A stretch of 64,000 bases of DNA, from assembly GCF_027942865.1 (NCBI RefSeq), contig NC_134507.1:33028447-33092446 (forward strand), given 5' to 3'. The stretch comes from Odontesthes bonariensis (lineage: Eukaryota > Chordata > Actinopteri > Atheriniformes > Atherinopsidae). A model generated the notes under the pieces. It saw only the letters and a list, made by a program, of their open reading frames with translations. It did no database searches and was not told the DNA's origin. How positions within the stretch are numbered: the first letter of the stretch is position 1; each line of letters opens with the position of its first letter. The position numbers and the translations under genes were made by a program. Of this stretch, positions 46,123 to 56,339 are shown piece after piece.

Positions 46123-48560
46123 GGTGGAACTGTACTGAAAATACACTGAAGTTAAAGTTACATTTTTAACTCATTTAAAGGGAAAATGCGTCTATTTGAA
46201 TAATGCTCTTTTATAATATGGGTCTCAGTTTCTGAGAAAGTCTTTTCTTACTGTAAAATGTTGACTGTCACACCTGAACTTCATATTTATTCATGAAAAT
46301 GAGAATATTTATATCCCCAGGTTGTTTTAATTCTGAAAACTAACATTTGTTACAGTAGTTCACATCATCTGTCCTCATAATTACTTTCATAAAATCCAAC
46401 AAAGACCAAACTTTATCATGTTTATATTTAAATTGCAACCTGCAGGTTTACAATGTGAGTGACTTAAAGTGCGGAAACAAGTCCACAGAAGCTTTTCTTT
46501 TAATTATTAATTTTAATATGTCAATATATGTCGACTATTACCAAGTATTCCCCACAGGCAGTGTCCTTGCTGTAGGGACGACCAGGTAAGACATCTGATT
46601 CTCACATATAGATGGAACATTTGCTTTTGCATCATGCCCAGTATTAATCACACATGTTTGTTCATGTTCCAGACAGGATAGTGAATGCTTTTGTGCACAG
46701 TCCACTGTGTGATTGTACAGCTCACGACTTAACTGAATATATTCCAACACCTGGCTCGTCTTCTTGCATCCAAATGTAGAACAAAATAGATGTTTGATCT
46801 GTAAAATCTGATGTAATGGACAGAATCCATGAGAGTTGTTGGATTTATTCAAACCCTCCCCGGGCTCTGGTGTACCGTTACCGGGTATTTATATACATAT
46901 TAAATATAAGGATTTATGAGATGTTCTTACAGTCTCAAATAAACCTTACCTTGAATTCAGGGCACCACCTACCTAGGTTTTGACTTAATTTAAGTCACAG
47001 TCAGGTAGGAAAACTGTTCGAAATCTTACGATCCAGGTGTTAAATTAATCTTTCGATTAATATTCAATTAATATTCAGTCTCATATCTCGCTACTTTCGT
47101 GAAGTTCTCGTTTGGTTGGACAGACATTACGTAAAGAAAGCATACGACACAATCTGTGATTATAACATATATATATATATAGATATATTAACTGTTTATT
47201 ACAATGATATGATCTTAGACATGAACCTTTAAACAAACAGGAGATGCATGGAATATGGGTGATTATATAAAACACTTAGTGAATATAAAATAAAATATGG
47301 GAATGGAGAGATACTGGATGTATTCAAATAGTTTGGGTTGGCTGACTATTTGAAGCTAAATACTGACATTTCGGATTAATTTATCATTCTGTGAAAGCCT
47401 CGAGACATCCATCAAACCCACTTTAAGGTGAAAACGGGTCGGTCTTACTGTGCTGAAGTTCTGTTTAGTCGGTTTGGAACACGGCAGCGGCCACGCGGGG
47501 TCCGAGGGGATTTCTCTTCCGCTCTCTGGGCCTTCCTGGCTGTGGTGGCTGACTTTAGCGGACTTCTCAGTTGCTTCTTTGATGAAGTGAACTTAAGTTC
47601 ACAGAAGATTAATAAAAGGTTGCTTGGAGTTGGCTTTCTTGGTAGGAAAAGGTGATGATGGCGTGAAACAGCGGAGGTTAGGACGTGCGACGTAGAAGGA
47701 CGTGGATGGCGAGGGACGAACAAAAACACGTAAAACGTGCATCTTCAGAGTATTTCAATCTGTTTCTTTGTTCGGGTCTTTCTTTCTCGTCTCCGGGGTC
47801 TCACTGGGTTCTGGAGGGTCTCCTCCGGTCGTCCGCTGCATCGTTATCCACACGTCCTTCCGTTCTCTTGAGATTATGGGAAAACTCCCAAACTCCGGCG
47901 AGCTCTTCTCTTCTGCTTAAACCATCTCCAAAACTCTCTGAGCAGCTGTTCTCTGCTCAAATCTCCTTCTGAAACTCTGGGTTGGAACCCTTCTGGAACA
48001 AGAGGCAAGAAGCAAGAGAGCAGACGCCTGAAGCGAGCCAGCAAACGAGAGAACTAGAGAGCACTAGAGAGCCTGTGTTTTCCGCGGGTTCCGGGTTTTG
48101 ACTCTCGGAGGCGGTGCTTACACTACTTTTTCAGCCAATGACATGCTTGAACTGTGTGCATGTCTGTGTAAGGTGATTTGTGCTATATGGGGATTTCTGG
48201 ATTTAGACAAAGAAAACTCTTATTTCTCCATTACTCCCATCTCATAGAACATTTGTCTCGGTGATTCTGAAAACACCACATCTTGTTAAGATATGCAGAT
48301 TAAAGATATAACATAGACTTGTAATATAAAGACATCAAAATAACACACGTGATAAAGACAATTATGACTTTCAAAATTCAGATGAATATCTATGAAATCG
48401 TGACATATGAATAGTGAGCCACACAATGTTCATTTTCTGTGTTAACAATGGGGACACTAAACAAATACCAAATAGATACCGAAGGGACATCGTTAGAAGT
48501 TACTTGTTGCATATATTGTCCATTTTACTGAGTCCTCTGGGATTTAAATGTTCAACTAAT
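46123..48560. other. Intergenic, no recognised gene
   Basis: A minus-strand ORF of 104 codons (46,852-46,538; cysteine- and histidine-rich, start MNKSNNSHGFCPLHQILQIK) and a basic minus-strand ORF at 47,729-47,445 are unrecognised and unsupported. A short (TA)n lies near 47,168. The GC-richer 47,440-48,120 stretch looks like a retroelement end or CpG-rich promoter but shows no diagnostic termini. Confidence 0.35.
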
Positions 48561-48572
48561 CAACACTGCAGA

Positions 48573-48585
48573 CCACTAGGGGGCA
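48573..48585 (+). promoter_or_regulatory. CTCF-like motif
   Basis: CCACTAGGGGGCA matches the core of the vertebrate CTCF consensus very well. Whether it is bound cannot be told from sequence. Confidence 0.35.
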
Positions 48586-49420
48586 ATGTGGTTCCATCAG
48601 GCAGGTTGGGCATTTTCCACCAAAATCAGTTCTTTGTCAATATTTAAGCCAGAATCGTACAAATTGTCTCTATATGAGTCTTGTGATCAAGCTGGAAACC
48701 TGAAAGAAATTGTACACGGTTATCAAACACATGACCCAAACTCAATGGTAATGTACATTTAATAAAAATACTCAGCTTTGTGTTTCAGATGTCATGAATA
48801 GGGTCCTCTACTAGATGTTTGTCCCCACCACCTGATCCAACTTACTTCCAGGTAGTGACAACATTGAGCCAATACATTTTGTTCCCAAGCCACTAAAAGT
48901 AGCTGCCACATTTTGATTTGTATAGCACAAGCTTCATTACAAGTATTCAGAGTACAAGACCTTTGCAACCACAGACGATATTATGAGGCCATCCTCAGTC
49001 ATGGACTGCAGAAGCTACTGTCCAGGTTTCACATGGCCCCAGCATCTGATGGGTCTGCCCTTACCCAGAGCTGTAGGGTGAGGACTGCTACATAGTGTAA
49101 AGGTTTCCCCCTCAGCACAATATGCAGCAGTGGAATCTTCTGATAGAGCTCAAGGCCACACCTTTACCCACTGCTGTCAGAGAGCTGCAGTTGGCTTTTC
49201 AGCCATTTTTAGTTGGGAATGCATTCCAAGCTGAAGCCGTCAAGACCTTCATAAGCTCACCTTTGATCAGATACTGTCCTTAAGTTAATGCCAACACCTT
49301 ATTTATAGGATTAAGTCATGTCAACCTGTCAGACCCTCAACTATCCCCTCCAACCCACAACTGGATGACCCAGAGACAGCTAGGAGCCATTTGATGGAGC
49401 AACAAGGTATTCAAGTTAAA
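48586..49420. other. Intergenic, no gene seen
   Basis: No recognisable gene or repeat. This is the downstream flank of gene C. Confidence 0.35.
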
Positions 49421-49424
49421 GCCA

Positions 49425-49430
49425 TTTATT
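49425..49430 (-). promoter_or_regulatory. Polyadenylation signal of gene C
   Basis: AATAAA on the minus strand (context GCTTGAATAAATGG), about 40 nt after a probable 3'UTR splice acceptor (TTTGTCTTGCAG). The layout parallels gene A. Confidence 0.55.
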
Positions 49431-49553
49431 CAAGCGGTAGCAGCAGCGATGCCTCTAGAATATGCAGATCTGCAAGACAAAGAAAGTCAGTCACCTACCA
49501 GCAGCTACAGAGAGCACACATGCAGAGTAAAATGAGCCTCACCAGAAAGATCC

Positions 49554-50249
49554 TCAGAAGCCGCTCTGAACTTGAACCTTGTGCTGAGATGTTTTGCCGT
49601 GGTCTGGCTCAGATTCTGTTGGGGTGTAGCGGAACTGGCTGAACAGCACACGCTTCTTGTTGTAGCGGGACCGAGATTTGTAAGCGTAGACTTGATCCTC
49701 GTCGGCCACAGGAGTGAAGACTGGCTCGTCCTCGCCGCTGGTGTCAGATGAAAGGCTCCAGCTCCCATCTTCAAACTGGTAATTGCTGCCAGGAGCTCCA
49801 GAACCACTGGTTCCAGTTTGTTTCTGATATGTTGGCTTAGATAGATCTTGTCCATAAACTGAATACATGGGTGAGGAAACAGAGAATTAAGATCAGCCTT
49901 CCATTTACACCCCGAGTCAATTTAAACTGTTTTTAGTTGCTGAGCTGTGATTGGGATCAGCTTACCGCTTTGTGCAGGAATGCAGGCGATGCTTCCAATC
50001 AGCACACAAGAAATCCACAAAACCCTGCAGAAACAGGGACATCATATGATGTCCTGAGTACATTTAGAGACCAGTGGGGTCCAACCACCACCCCCCCTTA
50101 ACATGCCCAGTCCTGTTGAGCTTAACTGCATATTTATAGTGTAATGCTGCGACCAAATGAGGTTCCGCTTGCCTCAGACATTTAAGGCAGCAGAGGTTCA
50201 GTGCCACCACTTAGAAGCACTGGGATAGACTAGAAGTTACTCACCTCAT
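49554..50249 (-). CDS. Gene C: small secreted Ser/Gly/Tyr-rich protein, 122 aa
   Basis: Coding exons are complement(49554..49858, 49966..50024, 50245..50249), 369 nt with perfect GT-AG borders. Exon 1 contributes only ATG AG and ends in phase 2. Exon 2 supplies the signal peptide (VLWISCVLIGSIACIPAQS) and ends in phase 1. Exon 3 encodes VYGQDLSKPTYQKQTGTSGS through EDGSWSLSSDTSGEDEPVF and a basic tail (YKSRSRYNKKRVLFSQFRY) to the stop. The exon phases, the signal-peptide exon and the probable spliced 3'UTR match gene A, so I infer common ancestry despite little sequence identity. The function is not recognised; a secreted, cysteine-poor, extracellular-matrix-like protein is the safest description. 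No TATA box is obvious upstream. Confidence 0.72.
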
Positions 50250-50482
50250 TCTGGTGCAATATAATTAAAGCTTGCCTGGGACCTGCTCCTGCCAAACTGC
50301 ACTAACACAAAGTTCAGAGCCCTGTGACACTAACCTGAAGCTGCAGGAGCTGCTTTCATATGATCCTCAGTGCAGAGGGAACTGATTGCTCTGCGGTAAC
50401 AGCTGCTGCTGAAAGGTGCAAGGCTCCAGTTAACTGGCAACAATGGACTAACAAAGTTGTCCACAAGTTGACACGTAGTCTT

Positions 50483-51045
50483 AGGCCACATTTACACATA
50501 GCCGGGTATTTAGAGAAACGATTGCAAGCCAATCAAAATCTTCAGAGGACTTTCCTTATTTGAAGGAGGAGATAACGCAAGCAAATATCACAACAAAACT
50601 GAAGACAATAAGAGGGAAATATAGACAGTCAGTGGATACTGGGCGCAGGAGCGGCCAGGGAAGAGTGGTGCTCCTCTATTTTGAACTGTGCGAGCAGGTT
50701 TGGGGTGGCAAATGCATTAAGGCCAGAATCATTTGCACAAACGTAAAAATTAGGAGAACTTTAACATCATCCATGATAATCCTGATCAGTAGCCAAACAA
50801 ACTGTAAACATAAGGCGCTCGCATGACGTTAAGCATTTTCTGGCACATAATGTGACGTTTAAGAACCTAAAACGCCGTTTCTCCAAGTTGACACGGCAAC
50901 ACATAACCAGCGTTATCAGAAATCTCCACTTTGGCCGGAGGTTTTAGAAATAATCATTTTCTGGGATAAAAACAGGGTTTTGGTGTAAATGAGAGGCCAA
51001 ACCGCAGGAAAATATCTGCGTCTTCCTATCGTGTAAACGGGGCCT
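50483..51045. mobile_element. Non-autonomous element carrying a MADF-domain relic
   Basis: The ends AGGCCACATTTACACATAGC and (reverse) AGGCCCCGTTTACACGATAG form imperfect inverted repeats. The interior translates to SLFEGGDNASKYHNKTEDNK-like frames and, in one frame, ITQANITTKLKTIRGKYRQS and LLYFELCEQVWGG. The latter resembles the MADF/Myb-like DNA-binding protein encoded by PIF/Harbinger-type transposons. No transposase is present. The domain call is from memory and fragmentary. Confidence 0.5.
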
Positions 51046-51110
51046 CAGGCCTTAGGTCATGCGTAGATTTCAAAGCAAACCAGAGATACAAGGCCAAAAT
51101 ACCAGGAAAG

Positions 51111-51181
51111 GGCTCGTCTGGGATTTGAACCCTGGACCTCTCGCACCTTAAGCAAGAATCACACCCCTAGCCCAACGAGCT
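51111..51181 (-). tRNA. tRNA-Pro-like gene with AAG anticodon (probable pseudogene)
   Basis: 71 nt on the minus strand, same body as the tRNA-Pro at 51,764. The anticodon loop reads TTAAGGT instead of TTTGGGT, giving anticodon AAG (Leu) in a proline-type body. The anticodon stem still pairs (with one wobble). Acceptor pair 1-72 is A/C and one T-stem pair is A/A. It is either a pseudogene or an anticodon-switched chimera. Confidence 0.6.
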
Positions 51182-51559
51182 AGGGTTTGCAACTTTAGAC
51201 GTCATGCAAGGGCCCGGGGCCACAGATAGTAAAACGATACCCTCGGAAGGTACGTTCGATCATCGAATAGAAACATCCTACAACTTTCAGTTCAGCTCAC
51301 TCAATGTCAGTGTTTCTTCCATCTTTTTTTTATTTCAAATTTCTCTTTTTCTAACGTGGAGATTAGTTGCCAAAAGTATGTGTAAATGAATCTGTAACAC
51401 TACAAATCCTAGCTGTGAGTGTAAACTCGTGGAGGGTCAACGTAAACTCCAAGTAAAAGCCGGGATAACGGTTTGTCTAGCTAAACATCGCATTGTAAAA
51501 AAAAGAAGAGTTGTTCACTTAACTGTCAGTGGCTTTAATGTTGGGGATGTTCAGTCTAT

Positions 51560-52008
51560 GTCCTCAATAACTTCACTCATGTTGAGTGAAGGGAGAGCCA
51601 ACTGCTACAGCTCCAAACAATATAGTAAGACAGGACATTTTTGCAGTTGTTATCAGCACTCTTAATTAACAATTTGGGGCAGCAAAGAGAGACGCATTTG
51701 AGATCAAGGAAGGTACCCAAAGTTAACCATCAAGCTTTCCGTATAGGTTTGTTAAAGTAGAAGTGCTCGTCTGGGATTCGAACCCGGGACCTCTCGCACC
51801 CAAAGCGAGAATCATACCCCTAGACCAACGAGCCAAAAGGTGGTCTTTTTGCGTTTCGTGAGAGCATGCGAACCGCTGACGTAGCCATGGAATCCTGGGA
51901 ATTTGTGATTGCTTTCTTTCTTCTTTGACTTTTCCAGAGCAATGAGCCTATATTGTTTGGAGTTGGCTCACCCTTCACTCAACATGAGTAAAGTTATTAG
52001 GCACATAT
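51560..52008. repeat. Inverted repeats flanking a tRNA
   Basis: 51,560-51,620 ('aacttcactcatgttgagtg' ... 'ccaaacaatata') and 51,949-52,008 ('tatattgtttgg' ... 'ccttcactcaacatgagtaa') are inverted copies about 60 bp long. They bracket the intact tRNA-Pro. Each arm also contains its own small palindrome (ctcaacatgag). Confidence 0.6.
51764..51834 (-). tRNA. tRNA-Pro (TGG)
   Basis: The minus strand reads GGCTCGTTGGTCTAGGGGTA through the anticodon loop TTTGGGT and the T-arm GGGTTCGAATCCC. This is the standard vertebrate cytosolic proline tRNA body with anticodon TGG. Internal A and B boxes are intact. Two weak points are a G/A at acceptor pair 1-72 and one C/A in the T-stem. It is one of three related genes spaced about 650-680 bp apart on the same strand. 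It decodes CCN proline codons. Confidence 0.85.
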
Positions 52009-52501
52009 ACTGAACAGCCCACAAAAACTCCGGAGACCAATGAGTCAATACTCACCGCCAGGTTCCACCAATTCACATCACATTTTATGAAGAAGCCCAA
52101 CTTTAAGACAGAACAGGCCTATATCTCCATTTCTCTACCATTGACTTGAAGCGTTTCAATCTGGATTTATAGAACAAATACCAAAACTGCTTTAGATAAT
52201 ACTGCAGAGGGTGTGCTTACATGGTACAGGTATTTATGCGTGGATCTGTCTTTCAAATTCCAGATAAGAAATTCATTTAAGAAGGACTCCAAGCAACTTC
52301 AGAATGAGTGGTGGAGGGTTGAGCTGTGTTTCCCTATTTATGGCTTTGATTCCAAATGCATTCAATGTTATAGTCATAGACTCAATCATTCTCTGATTTC
52401 ACAGCAAAGCAGAGACACAAGGCCAGTAGACCAGGGAAGGGCTCTTCCGGGATTTGAACCCGGGACCTCTCACACCCAAAGCGAGAATCAAACCCCTAGA
52501 C

Positions 52502-54144
52502 CAGTGCTTCTCAAAGTGTGGGGCGCGCCCCACTGGTGGGGAACGGAGACATGGCAAGTGGGGCGCGACAAACGGGAGGAAATTTTAAATTTTATGCCCA
52601 TCTTAAATGCTTTTCTTTATTGACAATAAAGATGATATTTGTGGCTCGGACCAAAAAGGAGCCAGCACCATCACAAACACTATCTTGGTCGAGGATTCAC
52701 GGTTGCAATGGTCGGTGCAGAGGACAGACCGATGTGTGCTCTGTGTCTGAAGCCGTTAGCAGCGGACAGCATGAGGCCAAACAAATTAAGGAGACACCTG
52801 GAGATAACACGCTAGTGATGTGCGATTCGTGAGTCAATCGTTCAAAACTCGAGATTCTTTTTACTGACTCAGGAGTTATGAGTCATTGTCTCCATTAACT
52901 CGTTCACTGACTCACCGCTGCTACTGTCAGCTAACTGTAAAGAGGAGACATGCCACACAACTATTATTCTAACTGCAATTGCGTAAATGTATAAAGCTAA
53001 TTGCTGTATTAGCTCCGTGGCTGAAGCGGCGCTAATACAGCTCACAGCTCGCGCTCCCTCCCAGCTCGTAGAGCCCCTCCCATACCCGAGAAACTCGCCA
53101 GCTCTCTGCTCCACACAGTTCAGGACTCATGATTTACACTCGACTCACAGTTCACAGGCAGCTCACAGCTCCCTCTCCCTTCCGGCTTTATTTTGAAGGA
53201 AGCGGGAGTTCATTCAGTCTGTACATAATTATTTTATTCTAATGGTGCAGTGTTGAATGTTAGAATATTATTATTCTTGCACTGTTGTTTAGGTTATTTA
53301 AATGTTCTATTCGTGCACAGTTTCATACATTTTATTATAATTTTGCACTGTTTTGCAATGAATGTTAATTTATTGGCTATTTGGGTTATTTGAATTTTTT
53401 TTAGAGAGAAAGAAAGAAAAATAAATGTTTGGCCTTGGAAACTTCTTGATTTTTAGCCTTCTTCACAATGATTTGGGACGTGGTTTGGAACTTGTTTGTA
53501 CCTTCCGTGGCGCACACTCTGGGTGATTGATTCAAGTGACTCGAAAACCCGATTCATTTTAGTGAGTGACTCATACAAACTCGAGTATCCCATCACTATA
53601 ACACACCCCTGTCACGTTAACAAGCCACTGGATTTCTTTAAAAGAAAATCGACAGCAGGAGCAACGCCTGAAGGCTTCGTCGGTTAACAGTCAAGCACAA
53701 ATGGCCTCATATAAAGTTACATACAGAATCCCGAAATGCAACCACATGCTTCTCAGCTTTGGCATCTCTGAAAACAAAATACAGATCTCAGCTCAACATT
53801 GAGCATGACTTGAGAGTGGCAGTTTCAAGCCTGCAACCACGTTTTGAGAAGTTGTGCAGTGCAAAACAGGCTAATTGCAGCCACTAATGCAGGGATAAAT
53901 TTTAGTTGTTTTTGTTTTTTGCACAGATTGCAAATTAAACGCTTTTATTTTCTCTTTTTGAACTTTGTGTTATTTGATGTTATTGATTTTGATTCATTAT
54001 AAAATATGATGTTACTTGGTGTTAGTTCAATCGAGTTGAAATGTAATTTATCAATATTTTTGTTGGGGCGACCGGGGCAGGTGGGGCTTGGAAATCCCCA
54101 CTTGTTCAAAGTGGGGAATGACCAAAAAAGTTTGAGAACCACTG
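52502..54144 (+). mobile_element. hAT (ZBED-type) element inside tRNA-Pro
   Basis: The ends CAGTGCTTCTCAAAG and (reverse) CAGTGGTTCTCAAAC are hAT-type termini. The flanking 8-bp direct repeat CCCTAGAC is perfect (52,494-52,501 and 54,145-54,152). The interior keeps a BED zinc-finger remnant (CALCLKPLAADSMRPNKLRR, about 52,737-52,800) and the C-terminal hAT dimerisation segment (LASLKTKYRSQLNIEHDLRV, then PRFEKLCSAKQANCSH and a stop, about 53,755-53,888). The catalytic middle is missing, so it is non-autonomous. A second element is nested inside it. Confidence 0.88.
52813..53598. mobile_element. Nested hAT-like MITE, 786 bp
   Basis: The termini TAGTGATGTGCGATTCGTGA and (reverse) TAGTGATGGGATACTCGAG share the first 8 bases and then similar 'gagtca' words. 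The flanking 8-mers are TAACACGC (52,805-52,812) and TAACACAC (53,599-53,606), a target duplication with one difference. The interior is full of 'actcatgagtc'-like words and has no real ORF. It splits the BED-finger side of the outer hAT element from its C-terminal side. Confidence 0.82.
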
Positions 54145-54169
54145 CCCTAGACCAACGAGCCAAAGAGTA

Positions 54170-54420
54170 GCAAGCTGGTTTTTGTGATTTATTTCCCAAA
54201 TTCATGTGATCTCTGCATAAAACAGAGCTGGATGTCATTCAAATAATCTGTAAATGTGAAAACATTGGATTTAGTCCCAGTTCAATCTTCTGTTCCTCAA
54301 GAATAGTTTAAGCCATGAGATGAAGTGCCTCCAAGGACAGACTGTTTTGGAAGTCCAGCACTCCTGAAGCTCTGCTGTAAACAGTTATGGCACCATGTTG
54401 ATATAAATAATAACATCTTA
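54170..54420 (+). repeat. tRNA-flank duplication, copy 1
   Basis: 'gatttatttcccaaattcat' through 'aacatctta' is repeated almost exactly at 56,103-56,339. Here it leads directly into the tRNA-Thr at 54,421. At the second copy it leads instead into the inverted repeat at 56,340. Confidence 0.75.
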
Positions 54421-54494
54421 AGGCACTGCTGGGATTTGAAGCCAGGATCTCCTGTTTACTAGACAGGCACTTTGACCAACTAAGCCACAGCACC
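54421..54494 (-). tRNA. tRNA-Thr (AGT), slightly degenerate
   Basis: The minus strand reads GGTGCTGTGGCTTAGTTGGT, then CCTGTCTAGTAAACAGG (anticodon AGT), then a T-arm and AGCAGTGCC. The acceptor stem pairs with two wobbles. The T-arm base before TTCAAAT is C instead of G, breaking the last T-stem pair and altering the B box, so activity is uncertain. Confidence 0.75.
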
Positions 54495-54925
54495 ACATGG
54501 TTTGGACAACTGATGAAAGAATAAAGAGCAGGAACTGGATCCACCTCAGGAAGTGGTTTTTGTGATTCTGTACCTCAAGAAAAGTTAAAGCCATGAGTAG
54601 AAGTGCCTCCAATTGGTTCAAAACTTCATCGTATCTTGCAGATATTGTTGGGTTTTCAACTCAGACCCTGGTGTTCATGAGGAAGTCACTTTCACCAGTT
54701 ACAGCCTGATCTCATGAAGCGGTGTACTTATTACACGCCAAGTCATTTACCCTGTTTTTACAAGACTTTTTTATGCTTTTACTTATTATTTTACACTTCA
54801 TATTTTAAGGAAATGACGTCCTGCCCTCAGCTTTTACGCTAACTCTGACTATTTCACGGTTTCTACGTTCATTCTGATGTTATGTAGTGTGACAGGAGGA
54901 GAACCTCCACCTTACTGTACCATAA
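54495..54925. other. Intergenic, no gene
   Basis: The first 90 bp repeat the flank seen at 56,035-56,115 ('agcaggaactggatccacct'). The rest, starting near 54,710 ('gaagcggtgtacttattaca'), looks like the left part of a larger element whose right part may be at about 55,790-55,915. Confidence 0.4.
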
Positions 54926-54929
54926 CCAT

Positions 54930-55770
54930 CGGCGTTGCGAGACCCTTTTCACGGGGGCACGTGCCCCCCTGTAGATCTGAGGTGCCCCGGTATCAGTGAC
55001 GTGCACAGGAGAAAAAAATAATATAGGCAAATATGATTTCATATTTCAACATGATTTTCTGTATAATGCGTCATTTTGATTGAAGTTTTCTAAAAATAAA
55101 GTCTTCAGAGTCAATCATTCAGATTCACCAGACACCTGGAGATTTAGGCAAAAGGGAGGGGCGCGGGCGTTGCGGGGGGCAAGCAGCACGCTTCACTAGA
55201 AAAAAAAACAAGCGCGCACGCGACCGGGCGGCAGAGACACTGTGGGAGTAGAGCAACTGCCCTGACTGCCTGGAAAGGTGAGCTTGAAATGTGTACACAG
55301 TGCCTAGGCTACAAGACATGATCACAATCAACTTCTCTCGAATCCAATGTCGAGTTTAGGACGTTTAGTGACCATAAATAATCTGACAGCCAGCTACTGT
55401 TTAGGTAGCAAAAAAACACCGACAGCTAGCTTGCAGTAAACGTTGTACATGGCTCAGGTTGTTTTGTGGTAGGCTACCAAACTAAGTTACAGGCAGCTGA
55501 TGACATTTCGTTTTATCAAGCAAGATGAATGATGGAAATAAAGCACAAAACCTCTCAACTTAAGGAGACAGCTAATTTAGCTGCCTCCTTAAGTTGAGAG
55601 GTCCTTCTCAAAGCTCAAGATTGTGAAAACCAGGCTTAGAAACCAATGTGAGCAAGAACGGCTGTCCGACCTCCTCCAAAGAAATAACTGCAAAAAATTT
55701 TTTGCATCCATCATATTTCTGTGCCCCTGTTGTGCCCCTGTATAGTATTGGGTCAGCTGACACCCCTGAC
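54930..55770 (+). mobile_element. Decayed hAT element (ZMYM1-like transposase end)
   Basis: The left edge has 'ggcgttgcgagacccttttc' and the right edge 'gtattgggtcagctgacacc', both typical of fish hAT ends. Near 55,605-55,700 one frame reads SFSKLKIVKTRLRNQCEQER followed by LSDLLQRNN, the C-terminal dimerisation motif of ZMYM1-like hAT transposases. The remainder is lost. A short perfect hairpin lies just upstream of this motif. Confidence 0.6.
55550..55602. repeat. Near-perfect palindrome
   Basis: 'acctctcaacttaaggag' followed by 'acagcta', then its reverse complement almost immediately. The arms are 26 bp with one mismatch and essentially no loop. Confidence 0.85.
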
Positions 55771-55959
55771 CCTAACCAATTGACTTGTTATGTTAACGGA
55801 GTAAAATTACACTAAGCATAAAATAGGCATAAATGACGCTTTAAAAGCTGTGGGCTATTTATATGCCCTTTTATTAAGTGGACCAGTGAGATGCATTTAG
55901 TAGAACCCTGATAATAAGCTGTTTTATATGCTAAGTCATAGTTAGCTCTGAAGGACCAC

Positions 55960-56034
55960 AGGCACTGCTGGGATTTGAACCCAGGATCTCCTGTTTACAA
56001 GACAGGCAACTAAGACCAACTAAGCCACAGCGCC
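55960..56034 (-). tRNA. tRNA-Thr (TGT), degenerate D-arm
   Basis: The minus strand has the acceptor GGCGCTG/CAGTGCC (one wobble), anticodon stem-loop CCTGTCTTGTAAACAGG (anticodon TGT) and an intact T-arm GGGTTCAAATCCC. The D-arm is one base longer than expected and its 3' side (CTTAGTTG) does not pair with GCTT. It is likely a pseudogene or weak copy. It shares flanks with the tRNA at 54,421. Confidence 0.65.
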
Positions 56035-56102
56035 ACATGGTTCATAACACTAATGAAGGAATAAAGAGCAGGAACTGGATCCACCTCAGGAAGTGGTTTT
56101 TG

Positions 56103-56339
56103 TGATTTATTTCCCAAATTCATGTGATCTCTGCATAAAACAGGGCATGATGTTATTCAAATTATCTCTATATGTGAAAACATCGGATTAAGTCCCAGTT
56201 TAATCTTCTGTACCTCAAGAATAACTAAAGCCATGAGATGAAGTGCCTCCAAGTACAGACTGTTTTGGAAGTCCAGCACTCCTGAAGCTCTGCTGTAAAC
56301 AGTTATGGCACCATGTTGACGTAAATAATAACATCTTAA
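56103..56339 (+). repeat. tRNA-flank duplication, copy 2
   Basis: Copy of 54,170-54,420 with few differences. The homology ends at 'catcttaag', the very base where the tRNA starts in copy 1. Confidence 0.75.

Larger units (their letters stand above)
52440..54161 (-). tRNA. tRNA-Pro (TGG) split by a transposon
   Basis: The gene is complement(52440..52501, 54153..54161), 71 nt once the insert and one target duplication are removed. The 3' part, including anticodon TGG and T-arm (GGGTTCAAATCCC), is on the left. The first nine bases (GGCTCGTTG) are on the right. The break is in the D-arm and is filled by an hAT element flanked by the duplicated CCCTAGAC. The acceptor stem has one mismatch. The gene cannot produce a tRNA in this allele. 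Confidence 0.9.

Noticed and set aside
47440-48120. Possible solo LTR or CpG promoter
   Set aside because: Composition changes here, but I could not find matching termini, a primer-binding site or a target duplication.
3074-50249. Assigning genes A, B and C to the SCPP (tooth/bone/enamel) family because of the signal-peptide exon and spliced 3'UTR
   Set aside because: SCPP genes use phase 0 introns, whereas these use phases 2 and 1, and the characteristic phosphorylation-site exon is not evident.
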